Positions 23,309 to 31,387 of a stretch of 51,049 nucleotides of DNA are shown piece after piece (within the stretch, counting starts at the first letter, position 1; each line of letters begins with the position of its first letter). The DNA comes from Rossellomorea aquimaris (lineage in GTDB: Bacteria; Bacillota; Bacilli; Bacillales; Bacillaceae_B). The stretch spans positions 1-51,049 of the forward strand of contig NZ_MINN01000072.1 of assembly GCF_001877785.1 (NCBI RefSeq), given 5' to 3'. The notes under the pieces are model-generated. The model saw only the letters and a program-made list of their open reading frames with translations. It had not been told where the DNA came from and did no database searches. The translations under genes and the position numbers were made by a program.

Positions 23309-24803
23309 TCGATGCCCCCCCTTTCATTTCAAATGTCACATCCGGCATCTTCAACACGCCATCTTCGGCTTGCAGGATCGTCAACCGGTCACGATGCAGG
23401 TGAACGCTAACCGTAAACCCATAATCCGTCTTAACAACCTGGTTCTTACCGGCCATCGCCTTACCGATCCAATTCAAGATCACTTTCCGAACGAACGGCT
23501 CCACCACTCCAAGCTCGGAGATGATCATTTTTTGATTCGTGAACAGGGTTTCAATAATCGTCCTCTCCTGTTCCTTTTCAGCAAGATACTCCTCTATCAA
23601 AGCTTTTTTCTTTTCCTGATTCGACACCATCGCCCCGGGCTTCGTTTTTTCCTTATACGACCTGATACGCGGTTTGATTGGAAGGATGATTGGTTCTTCA
23701 TCCCAAATATCACTGTGGATATTTTCTGTTGTATCTTCTTCAATTTTCAAATGCCTGATCGTTATTGACCCAAAGACCACCGCCGATAATTGATGTGCCT
23801 CTTCCATCGTCCGGCTTTCGCTGAAGAGCCCGGCCAAATGAAGATAATCTTTCTTTCGGCTTTGATGACTGTGATGCCGCTCGCTCATGCGCTGCACATA
23901 ACGGGTGATCCGCCTGATCATTTCATTTGTCTGCAGCTGCAGCATCTCGAGTTCGCTCGATTGGCTGTCGTTCCCGATGAACCACGACCTCATCACCCGC
24001 CAGAAATCGTGAAACTCCTGATACCAATCCATCACCGTCTCATCACTGATTTCCTCAAGTCTTGGTATCTGCCTTCTGTACTCTGCAAGCTTATCAAAGA
24101 ATGGAGACACAATCTTTTGATCCATCCGCTCAAGCTGATCCGAAATCTGGAAGGATGTTTTCTGCAGCGACACAATAAAATCCCTTAAATAGGTCGTAAA
24201 TTGATTCTTATACACGAGGAATGCCTCACTCTGCATACGCTGCTCCGTTTGTTCACTGTTGATATACGCAATATAATCCGCCGTGTTCGTCCGGATCGTG
24301 CGGAAATATTGCAGAAGGTCTTCCCATAGGAGCATGTACGTCTCCGAAGATCCCAACAGACCCTTTTTCAACTCATGATCCAACTTGTTAACGGATTCAA
24401 GCAATCTGTCAAACTGGGACTTCTCCAGAGAACCACCGAAACTCTCTCCGCTCTTCTTCTCAAGAGTCGCCACCATTCTCTCAATCTCAATCGTATAAGG
24501 CGTCGACTGATAGCGGAAACGCTTCTTCTTATACTCTTCGATCGTCTTCGCGATCGTCATATCCTGCCTGGCGTTTAAATTCTTCCACTTCACCAGCTGA
24601 GCAAGCTGGACAAGAAGCTGCTCCTCCTCATAATGCTCGTAATGAGGGAGGGATCTCATATAATCCAGTACCTCTTCAGGTGAAATGAAGTCCCGCATCC
24701 GTTCATGCTGCAAGTAAAAGTATCGTAGAATCGTTCGGTATTCAGCCGCATTCTCCGCAGTCAGATAACTCGCTTCGATAAGCTTTTTCATCGGTCCTTG
24801 CAT
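23286..24803 (-). CDS. jetA: Wadjet type III subunit JetA (TIGR02677; DUF2397)
   Basis: About 505 residues, the DUF2397 kleisin-like (MukF-like) subunit. The N-terminal winged-helix segment is SYLTAENAAEYRTILRYFYL. A long helical middle follows with LSQ/LERMDQKIVSPFFDKLAEYR, and the C-terminal half contains LFSESRTMEEAHQLSAVVFG. It is the first gene of the jetABCD operon. I placed the start at ATG 24803 because AGAGGTG is 8 bases upstream; ATGs ten codons earlier have a weaker site. A TGTTATAAT sequence about 60 bases upstream is a possible -10 element. Confidence 0.9.
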   Translation of the reverse strand: MQGPMKKLIEASYLTAENAAEYRTILRYFYLQHERMRDFISPEEVLDYMRSLPHYEHYEEEQLLVQLAQLVKWKNLNARQDMTIAKTIEEYKKKRFRYQSTPYTIEIERMVATLEKKSGESFGGSLEKSQFDRLLESVNKLDHELKKGLLGSSETYMLLWEDLLQYFRTIRTNTADYIAYINSEQTEQRMQSEAFLVYKNQFTTYLRDFIVSLQKTSFQISDQLERMDQKIVSPFFDKLAEYRRQIPRLEEISDETVMDWYQEFHDFWRVMRSWFIGNDSQSSELEMLQLQTNEMIRRITRYVQRMSERHHSHQSRKKDYLHLAGLFSESRTMEEAHQLSAVVFGSITIRHLKIEEDTTENIHSDIWDEEPIILPIKPRIRSYKEKTKPGAMVSNQEKKKALIEEYLAEKEQERTIIETLFTNQKMIISELGVVEPFVRKVILNWIGKAMAGKNQVVKTDYGFTVSVHLHRDRLTILQAEDGVLKMPDVTFEMKGGASIGTGTNG

Positions 24804-24902
24804 GTTCCATGCACCTCTTTTCATGGCCATCATTCTTGCCTCAATTATGTATGTATATGAAATAATTATAACAGTTGAGGGAGCCGGCGGTAACCGGAAA
24901 CC

Positions 24903-24958
24903 ACGGAGACAGGTACCCCGGTACTTTTTTAGATAAGAAGCCTCGATATCTGTCCCTG
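24903..24958. repeat. REP-like palindrome
   Basis: GAGACAGGTACCCCGGTACTT, an AT-rich centre, then CCTCGATATCTGTCCC. It lies upstream of jetA and 48 bases before repeat copy C. Confidence 0.65.
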
Positions 24959-25005
24959 CAGATTGTCGCGGCTCACACAGCTTCCTGATTCAATAACATC
25001 CATTC

Positions 25006-25208
25006 AAAGATTATTCGACAAGATGCATGAAAACAAAGGGAAGTGGAATGAAAAATAAAAATCTCGCACGTAAATCTGGAAAGTGGAATGTATTTGCAGA
25101 ATGTGGCACGAAAAAGATGAAAAGTGGATCGAAAACGTGAGTTGAAACAGAAACCAGCTCCTCATTCATCTAAAAATCCCTTAGCACCGGGGTTTTCAAA
25201 CATGAGTT
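25006..25208 (+). repeat. 203-bp phased-TGG repeat, copy C
   Basis: Same start motif (AAAGATTATTCGACAAG) and same 203-base span as copies A and B. Units at the same offsets read AATG, CACG, AATG, CACG and ATCG after (T)GG (the second unit has TCG). The tail has GCACCGGGGTTTTCAAACATGAG, matching the conserved end. It is flanked by REP-like palindromes at 24903 and 25303. Confidence 0.85.
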
Positions 25209-25302
25209 CCACCCCCCATACATAAATTTACTGATTTTTCTTCCATCTATGCAAAAAAATGTGCAAAATCCAGCACAAATACAAACTGGACAGGCATCCG
25301 TT

Positions 25303-25340
25303 TTCGTTTTTAACCAAACAAAAAACCGCAGGACCTGTCC
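25303..25340. repeat. REP-like palindrome interrupted by the IS element (left part)
   Basis: GGACAGGCATCCGTTTTCG, then AAAAAACCGCAGGACCTGTCC. The right end continues after the IS at 27050 as GGACCTGTCC followed by CCGCGGTTCTT. Removing the IS and one copy of the 10-bp duplication rebuilds a full REP-like hairpin. Confidence 0.7.
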
Positions 25341-27049
25341 GAGACCACTGAAAAAGTCGCTTTTTTATCGGCTGCTATCCACATAATTTTACATTTTGAT
25401 TAACAATCACGAAAAAGTTCAAGAAAATGGAATTGAATATAGGAAAAACACCCTTTTTAGAGGATAGTATTGCTGCTATCCTCTTTAAATTTACCGCTAA
25501 CGCGGTCAGTTTTGCTTGTAAGGTCATGCTTTTGAGGCCGTACCCCTTGGCACGACCTAACCCATGAAAATTCTTCATCTCGCCATTTTTTCCTTCTTGG
25601 CGAGCTCTTTTCCTGTATTCCTCTTTAAACTCTTCTTTCTTTTGTTCCTGGCTATAGCCATAAAATTCAGGAGTGTTGATACCTACTACCAGGACTTTAC
25701 CTATAGCTGTGCCGGAAACACACGTATCCCTAACGGGACAATGACGGCACTTTTCCTTTTCAAAATAATACCGATAGCCTTCTCTGTCCTTTGATTTTCT
25801 AAGACTCTTTCGTGTCGTAGAGTTTCCTTGAGAACAGAACCATTCATCTGAATCTTTGTTGTAACTGTACAGATCTTCTTTAATTCTATAAGCCATTTCA
25901 CTTACGGGTATGTATGCCTTCGCTTTTGCTTCGTTAATTTTGTCGAGAATTGGTTTTCTGAAATAAGCTTTATCCCCAAGGATTTTTTCAATTTTTATGC
26001 CGGATTTTTGAGTTAACTCTAATAAATCATTAAACTTACTTCCATCGACATAAGCTCCATTGTCCACATGAACAGCCGTAATAATCTGCTCATCCGTAGT
26101 GATCATATATTCCATTTTGTAACCAAAGAAATGGGCAGTCTTACTTTTATGTCCTACTCGGGCATCTTGATCCACAATGGAACGGACCCCTTTTTGTTCC
26201 ATGAATTTAGGGTCATTGAGAATGCCCTTCGCGTTTTCAAGTAATTCACTTACTTTTGGAGTTTGGGTCAAGACGACTGCTTTTTCCACTTGATCAATGG
26301 TATCTTCAAGATAAGATTTCATTGTAGATTTTGCTTCTTTATGATTCTCTATTTCTTTATAGTTTGGAATATCTTGATTGATTTCCTCCGGAACTTCGCC
26401 ATATTCAACCTCTATCGTTTTGAATATTTTTTTGGCGAGTCTCTTCATGACTCTTTCAGCCGTGCATTTGAATGTATTCGCTTCTGTATGAGTAGAATCA
26501 ATGCTTAGACCAGTTCCTTCAAGGATTCCTTTTTCTACACACTGCCTGACGACTTCGATGATTACTTCATCAACCGTAAGGTTTCCTTCTAATTTCTTCT
26601 TTCGAAACTTAGTTAGAAGACTTGAATGGGGCAATTCATCTTCTGGGTTAATCCCCAGAAAGTACATGTAGGCAAGGTTTAATGATGCATCCAATACCAC
26701 TCGTTCATCAGATAAATTATATAAATTCTGTAGAACTAAGAGTTTGACCATAAGCTCTGGTTCTTTGGCTGGTCTTCCATAATACTTACAATAAATGTTC
26801 TCGAGTGCTTTATTGATAAAACTAAAGTCCACTTCATCCTTGAGTAATTTTAGTTTATGATTTTCGGGGATTTTATTGTATAATACGGAGTAGATGCTTA
26901 ACTGCATGTCTTTATCTTTAAGCATAAAAGAAAACCTTCCTTCTTGGTTATTTTGTTGTTTTGGTCGATAACAATTATACCAAATTAGGAAGGTTTTCTT
27001 TTTGTTTTTTACTTTTTACAATTTTTAGGAGTTGTTTTTCAGTGGTCTC
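25341..27049 (-). mobile_element. IS1182-family insertion sequence, complete
   Basis: A 1709-bp element with 15-bp perfect terminal inverted repeats (GAGACCACTGAAAAA at each end, reading inward) and one transposase gene. It is flanked by the 10-bp direct repeat GGACCTGTCC (25331-25340 and 27050-27059), a target-site duplication. Intact ends, an intact transposase and an exact duplication suggest a recent insertion. The target lies in the arm of a REP-like palindrome, and IS1182-type elements are known to favour palindromic sites. Confidence 0.9.
25375..26925 (-). CDS. IS1182-family transposase
   Basis: A 516-residue DDE transposase. The N-terminal DUF772-type domain includes ALENIYCKYYGRPAKEPELM and LYNLSDERVVLDASLNLAYM. 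The first catalytic Asp is probably in GLSIDSTHTEANTF. The core continues with ARVGHKSKTAHFFGYKMEYM, ILGDKAYFRKP (second Asp) and a zinc-ribbon-like CRHCPVRDTC. Near the end, KRARQEGKNGEMKNFHGLGRAKGYGL contains the catalytic Glu region. The reading frame is full length. AGGAAGG lies 9 bases upstream of the ATG. Confidence 0.92.
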   Translation of the reverse strand: MLKDKDMQLSIYSVLYNKIPENHKLKLLKDEVDFSFINKALENIYCKYYGRPAKEPELMVKLLVLQNLYNLSDERVVLDASLNLAYMYFLGINPEDELPHSSLLTKFRKKKLEGNLTVDEVIIEVVRQCVEKGILEGTGLSIDSTHTEANTFKCTAERVMKRLAKKIFKTIEVEYGEVPEEINQDIPNYKEIENHKEAKSTMKSYLEDTIDQVEKAVVLTQTPKVSELLENAKGILNDPKFMEQKGVRSIVDQDARVGHKSKTAHFFGYKMEYMITTDEQIITAVHVDNGAYVDGSKFNDLLELTQKSGIKIEKILGDKAYFRKPILDKINEAKAKAYIPVSEMAYRIKEDLYSYNKDSDEWFCSQGNSTTRKSLRKSKDREGYRYYFEKEKCRHCPVRDTCVSGTAIGKVLVVGINTPEFYGYSQEQKKEEFKEEYRKRARQEGKNGEMKNFHGLGRAKGYGLKSMTLQAKLTALAVNLKRIAAILSSKKGVFPIFNSIFLNFFVIVNQNVKLCG

Positions 27050-27088
27050 GGACCTGTCCCCGCGGTTCTTCTAACAACAATCAACCCC

Positions 27089-27685
27089 TCACCTCGGCAA
27101 ATAAAAATAATCCCCCATCTCACTATAATTACCCGCCAGCCTTCCAAGCGGCTGCAATCTATCCAAGTTAATCTTATAGTTTCCTAAATAATATTCTTCA
27201 TCAATATGGTATCTCAGCATCCGGCCTATGATTAAGTGGTCACTTCCAAGCTTGATGATCTGCTCAAGCCTGCACTCCATTTGGATCGGTGCTTCTTTTA
27301 CTCGTTTCGGCCTCACCACGACACTGTCAACCGCCGTTACCCCCGCCGCTTCGAACTCATTGACGCTGCTCGGGAGGTTTTCCGCGCTTTTCTGCATCTT
27401 ATTCCCAAGAAATGCGGGCACGACATTAATCACGAATTCTTTTTGCCCCCGGATATTTACAAGCGTATCCTTCTCCGTACCCTCCCTCTCTCCCACACCA
27501 GGTCCGACTGAAATCGAGAGCATAGGCGGATTCCTCGAGGCCACCGAAAAAAAGCTGAATGGTGCGAGATTCATATCACCCGATTCGGATATTGTGGATA
27601 CCCATGCGATAGGCCTCGGCACAACCGATCCGCTCAACAGCTTATAGACTTGTTTTTCTTCCAATTCTTCAGGATTAAATTCCAC
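27089..27685 (-). CDS. Flavin reductase-like FMN-binding protein
   Basis: About 198 residues of the flavin-reductase split-barrel family. LLSGSVVPRPIAWVSTISES and NLAPFSFFSVASRNPPMLSI are the classic FMN phosphate- and isoalloxazine-binding stretches. Homologues reduce FMN for a partner oxygenase or act on their own; no oxygenase gene is present here. I place the start at GTG 27685 because AAGGTGAT, a full-strength Shine-Dalgarno, sits 7 bases before it; the open frame extends four codons further. It is the last gene of the minus-strand catabolic run, 46 bases after the MFS gene. Confidence 0.85.
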   Translation of the reverse strand: MEFNPEELEEKQVYKLLSGSVVPRPIAWVSTISESGDMNLAPFSFFSVASRNPPMLSISVGPGVGEREGTEKDTLVNIRGQKEFVINVVPAFLGNKMQKSAENLPSSVNEFEAAGVTAVDSVVVRPKRVKEAPIQMECRLEQIIKLGSDHLIIGRMLRYHIDEEYYLGNYKINLDRLQPLGRLAGNYSEMGDYFYLPR

Positions 27686-27731
27686 AATTCCCATCACCTT
27701 TCATGCACAATGTGCAATCTGAAACCTGCAC

Positions 27732-28967
27732 CTAATATGCCGCTTTCTTTTTTAACTCCAAAATCAATAATAGCAGTAACAAAAATACAACAATCATCAC
27801 GCCGACAATCATAAGCCATCCAGCCGTAAAACTTCCGAACGAATCGACGATGAAGCCAAACAGCGGCGGCAATGTGATAACACCCAATGACCCAAGTGTG
27901 ATACTAAATCCGCTGGACAGCCCGGAAAACCTGACATCCACTACCTCACTTGCCACATTCATCCAGAGCGCATTAAAACCGGATATGGCAAATCCAAACA
28001 CCATCGTGATCGGGATCATCATCAGAAATGTGGTAAAGGAAGGCAGGAAAGCCAGGGTCAGACTCGCCACCCCGGCTATTCCCGAAATGATCATCAGCAC
28101 AATGACACGTTTCCCTTTAAACAGCCGGTCACTTATAAGCCCCCAGACAATCCGGCCGATCGATCCGCAAATCTCTGAAATGACTAGAAGTACACCGGAT
28201 AAAAAGAGCGAGATATGCAAGTATTCATAACAGTAGATGACAATATAGGTGACCAGGCACAGCTGGGATCCGCTCAATCCCATCGCGCTGATACTTACAA
28301 TCATCAGAGGTTTATTCGTGAGCATATGTTTCATTGAATAAACAAAACGGCTCTTCCCCTGACTATTCGTTTCCCTAACTGAATCATGATAAAGGGTAAA
28401 AGTAACCACTCCGCCAATAATCAGCACAAGACACGCTATGGCAACTACATGCCTCCACCCATAAACCGATGCCAAAGGCAGAAGAACCAGCCCTGCAAGA
28501 GCTGATCCTGTGGTAATGCCTGTCTGCTTGATTCCCATCGCAAATCCGCGTTGGGTCTTCTGGAACCAGTGAATGATCCCTCTGTTTGTTACCGGGTGCA
28601 TCGCCCCGTACCCCAATCCTCCAATGGCAACGAGGAGGAGGACGAACCCGAATTGATGGGAGAATGTCATGAGAATGAAGCTGCCGCCTACACATAATGA
28701 GATAACAAGCAGCAATTTTTTTGAACCGGTTTGATCGACGACAAATCCTACTGGAATGGAGGCAAGTCCCTGACCCAGAAAGAGGGCAGCAGGCAGCATG
28801 CCGATTTGAGATTTAGTCAGCTCGAGGTCTTCCCCAATCAGGACACCCAGCGGCCCAACACTTCTTCCGATAAAAGCCACCAGTAATTGTGCGAGGAGCA
28901 GGCATGCCAGCATCCTCCAAGGTTCCCGGTAAACTTCCCTTTTCATCTGTTGATGAACTGTATTCAT
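27732..28967 (-). CDS. MFS transporter
   Basis: A 411-residue permease with 12 predicted membrane helices. The loop 2-3 motif GFVVDQTGSKKLLLV is the MFS signature, and its second-half counterpart is GLISDRLFKGKRVIV. NRGIIHWFQKTQRGFAMGIKQTG resembles carboxylate and oxalate/formate-type porters. It follows the SSS symporter gene with only 7 bases between, so it belongs to the same transcript. A carboxylate substrate or an exported by-product is a reasonable guess. Two separate importers in one locus is slightly unusual. Confidence 0.88.
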   Translation of the reverse strand: MNTVHQQMKREVYREPWRMLACLLLAQLLVAFIGRSVGPLGVLIGEDLELTKSQIGMLPAALFLGQGLASIPVGFVVDQTGSKKLLLVISLCVGGSFILMTFSHQFGFVLLLVAIGGLGYGAMHPVTNRGIIHWFQKTQRGFAMGIKQTGITTGSALAGLVLLPLASVYGWRHVVAIACLVLIIGGVVTFTLYHDSVRETNSQGKSRFVYSMKHMLTNKPLMIVSISAMGLSGSQLCLVTYIVIYCYEYLHISLFLSGVLLVISEICGSIGRIVWGLISDRLFKGKRVIVLMIISGIAGVASLTLAFLPSFTTFLMMIPITMVFGFAISGFNALWMNVASEVVDVRFSGLSSGFSITLGSLGVITLPPLFGFIVDSFGSFTAGWLMIVGVMIVVFLLLLLLILELKKKAAY

Positions 28968-28974
28968 AGCCCTA

Positions 28975-30480
28975 CTATGCTTTCATTTTTAAAGACATCG
29001 GTTCATCCTCAATCACCGAGCTCTTTTTAGAAACGGGAACGAGTAGGGATCCTGCTACACAAATCAGGAAGTTAAGGGCCAATCCAACGACTCCCCCGTG
29101 GATTCCGTACACAGTTTTGTGTCCCGTAAAAGTCAGGAACCCTGCAAGTAGTGCACCAATCAGCATCCCCCAGAATACAGAGTGCTTGTCCAGACGCTTC
29201 CAGTAAAGTCCCAGGACGAACGCTGGGAAGACCTGAACCAATAATTCGAATTTCAAGACAAAGATTTCATACAGTGTCCCAGGAGGATTCCAGGCAATCC
29301 ACAAGAGTAGGAAAACAGCGATGATGCCTCCGATTTTTCCGACCATTACCTTTTTATGCTCAGAGGCACCCGGGTTGATGAACTTACCATATACATCATT
29401 TGACAGCATGGAAGAGAAACTGAGCAATACAGAATCGGCAGTCGAAACGATGGCGGCCACAATCCCTCCGAAGAAGATGATCATCATCCAATAGAAGAAT
29501 GGATTGATCGCCGCGATATCATTCGCCATGAATCCAACGATTTGTTCGGATCCCCTTGTGTCAAGACCCGGGTACAGCATAATGGCGATGATCCCAATGA
29601 CGAAAACCAAGCCTGTAGTGATAGGCGGCATCCAAGCCATACGGGAGAATGATTTCTTCAATGTCTTCTCACTTTGAGCGGAATAAATTCTCTGAACTGC
29701 ATGAGGATAGATACTGGCACCAAGCCCTACAAGCAGCAGCATGCTAAACCAGTTAATCGACACATCCATTGGTGGAACCGCGGTTTTGGCAGGTTCCATT
29801 TCATTGATGTAGCGGGTTACATCCGCAAAGTTTCCTCCGACCAGGTATAATCCCCCGATCAGGAATACGATGATCCCAACCATCAGGACCAACCCCTGCA
29901 TGACATCCGTGAATGCGACCGCTTTCATCCCGCCCATCCACTCATATGCGAGCATGACGAAAATGAAGACAAGTACCGCAACCTGATAAGGAACCGTCCC
30001 GCCAGTCATGCCTGATACGGCTTGTCCGATGGCTACCAGCTGCTCTAATAAATAGTTGCCGAGTCCCCAAAGCATGAGGAAAATGCTGAGAAGTGTGACT
30101 GCTTTGGATTTAAAACGGTGCTCGATCCAATCTGTCGGTGTGACAAAGTTCTTCCGTTTCGCTATGACATAGAGCCTCGGAGCGAATAACAGATAAATAC
30201 CGATAATGATGGTCATGAATGAAATAGACTGAAGCCAGGAAAAGCCTGTCCGATAGGCAGAGGGCGCATAGCCTACAATGGTATTCCCGCTGTACTGAGT
30301 GGCATACAGTGTGAAAAATAAGGCTATGAATCCCAAGTTCCTTCCAGCTAGATAATATCCGGACAAACTGTGATGCAGATCCTTTTCCCCTCTTCCGGAA
30401 AAATACCCAATGACGAGCATGATAACAGCAAATGCCGTCAGGATGATAATGCCATCCATTCCTGCAAACGTTAAATCCAT
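28975..30480 (-). CDS. Sodium:solute symporter (SSS family)
   Basis: A 501-residue SSS permease with about 13 membrane helices. The segment GYYLAGRNLGFIALFFTLYATQYSGNTIVGYAPSAYRTG matches the unwound TM1/sodium-site region, and AAIVSTADSVLLSFSSMLSNDVY is the well-conserved TM8 region with sodium-site Ser residues. It follows a DUF3311 gene by 3 bases, a pairing typical of PanF/monocarboxylate-type symporters. A small organic acid is the most likely cargo, consistent with the CoA-transferase and hydratase genes upstream. Confidence 0.92.
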   Translation of the reverse strand: MDLTFAGMDGIIILTAFAVIMLVIGYFSGRGEKDLHHSLSGYYLAGRNLGFIALFFTLYATQYSGNTIVGYAPSAYRTGFSWLQSISFMTIIIGIYLLFAPRLYVIAKRKNFVTPTDWIEHRFKSKAVTLLSIFLMLWGLGNYLLEQLVAIGQAVSGMTGGTVPYQVAVLVFIFVMLAYEWMGGMKAVAFTDVMQGLVLMVGIIVFLIGGLYLVGGNFADVTRYINEMEPAKTAVPPMDVSINWFSMLLLVGLGASIYPHAVQRIYSAQSEKTLKKSFSRMAWMPPITTGLVFVIGIIAIMLYPGLDTRGSEQIVGFMANDIAAINPFFYWMMIIFFGGIVAAIVSTADSVLLSFSSMLSNDVYGKFINPGASEHKKVMVGKIGGIIAVFLLLWIAWNPPGTLYEIFVLKFELLVQVFPAFVLGLYWKRLDKHSVFWGMLIGALLAGFLTFTGHKTVYGIHGGVVGLALNFLICVAGSLLVPVSKKSSVIEDEPMSLKMKA

Positions 30481-30483
30481 GTT

Positions 30484-30735
30484 TTATTCTCCCCCTTTCA
30501 TCTGCTCTTCTTCATCCTCTACGATGTTCCATTGCGTGACACACAGCCAACTCAGGTAACCGCACAGCAGGATCGAAAAGACGGTAGAAATAAAAGCCCA
30601 TAACGGAAATCCAAGGATGAACGGTTCAACTGCACTGGATGGAAAATACCAAGGGACAATTGCAAGCACAAGCAACAATAAACCTATCCAGATCCACACT
30701 TTACGGATCGGTTCCTTGATTTGATTCTGTTTCAT
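30484..30735 (-). CDS. DUF3311 membrane protein, symporter accessory
   Basis: An 83-residue protein with two membrane helices (WIWIGLLLLVLAIVPWYF and PLWAFISTVFSILLCGYLSWLC) and a charged tail. DUF3311 proteins of this form (PWYFPSSAVEPFILGFPLWAF) are almost always encoded directly before an SSS symporter, as here. They may be a small subunit or stability factor. AGGAGG lies 8 bases before the ATG. No direct biochemical role is known to me. Confidence 0.88.
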   Translation of the reverse strand: MKQNQIKEPIRKVWIWIGLLLLVLAIVPWYFPSSAVEPFILGFPLWAFISTVFSILLCGYLSWLCVTQWNIVEDEEEQMKGGE

Positions 30736-30778
30736 GATTTTCCTCCTATCACATTTTTAACTCAACAACTCTTTACGA

Positions 30779-31387
30779 CTAAGATTTGAGGCTATAATGG
30801 ATGCTGTGATGTTTTTCAAAGGAGTCAATAATTTCTTCATTTTCCAAAGTAGAATCGATCTCGTCCAGTCCCTTTAACAGCAATTCCTTACGGTAAGGTT
30901 CCACGGTCAAATGACTGTTGAAGCCTCTGTCATCCGATACGGTCTGCTTCATAAGGTCCACGTTCAGTTTGTAACCAGGCGTGTGCTTGGAATTCCTGAA
31001 AAGAACCTCGACCTCCCTTTCCTCCAGAACAATCGGCAGCAAACCATTCTTAAAGCAGTTATTGTAAAAGATGTCTGCAAAGGAAGGCGCAATAATTACG
31101 CGTATACCGAAATCAGCGAGCGCCCATGGAGCATGTTCCCTTGAAGAGCCGCAGCCAAAGTTCTTTCCGGTTAATAAAATAGGCCCATCACGGTAGATTT
31201 CCTGATTCAGAACGAAGTCCTCTTTCTCTTGTCCATTTTCATACCGCCAGTCATAGAAAAGAAATTCCCCGAAGCCTGTCCTGTTTATTCGCTTAAGAAA
31301 CTGCTTCGGAAGGATGGCATCCGTATCCACATTGATCGCATCAAGCGGAATCACTTTCCCTGTCAGCTCAGTGAAAGCTTCTGTCAT
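30779..31387 (-). CDS. leuD: LeuD-type hydro-lyase small subunit
   Basis: About 202 residues, the swivel subunit of an isopropylmalate-dehydratase-type enzyme. Visible motifs are the start [27 protein letters not shown], the [17 protein letters not shown] catalytic Ser-Arg loop and [22 protein letters not shown]. The ATG at 31387 is chosen because GGAGGG precedes it and it overlaps the leuC-like stop by 4 bases. No leuA or leuB is nearby. Citraconate, dimethylmaleate or a similar alkene diacid could be the real substrate. Without a functional large subunit it would be inactive. Confidence 0.85.
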   Translation of the reverse strand: MTEAFTELTGKVIPLDAINVDTDAILPKQFLKRINRTGFGEFLFYDWRYENGQEKEDFVLNQEIYRDGPILLTGKNFGCGSSREHAPWALADFGIRVIIAPSFADIFYNNCFKNGLLPIVLEEREVEVLFRNSKHTPGYKLNVDLMKQTVSDDRGFNSHLTVEPYRKELLLKGLDEIDSTLENEEIIDSFEKHHSIHYSLKS

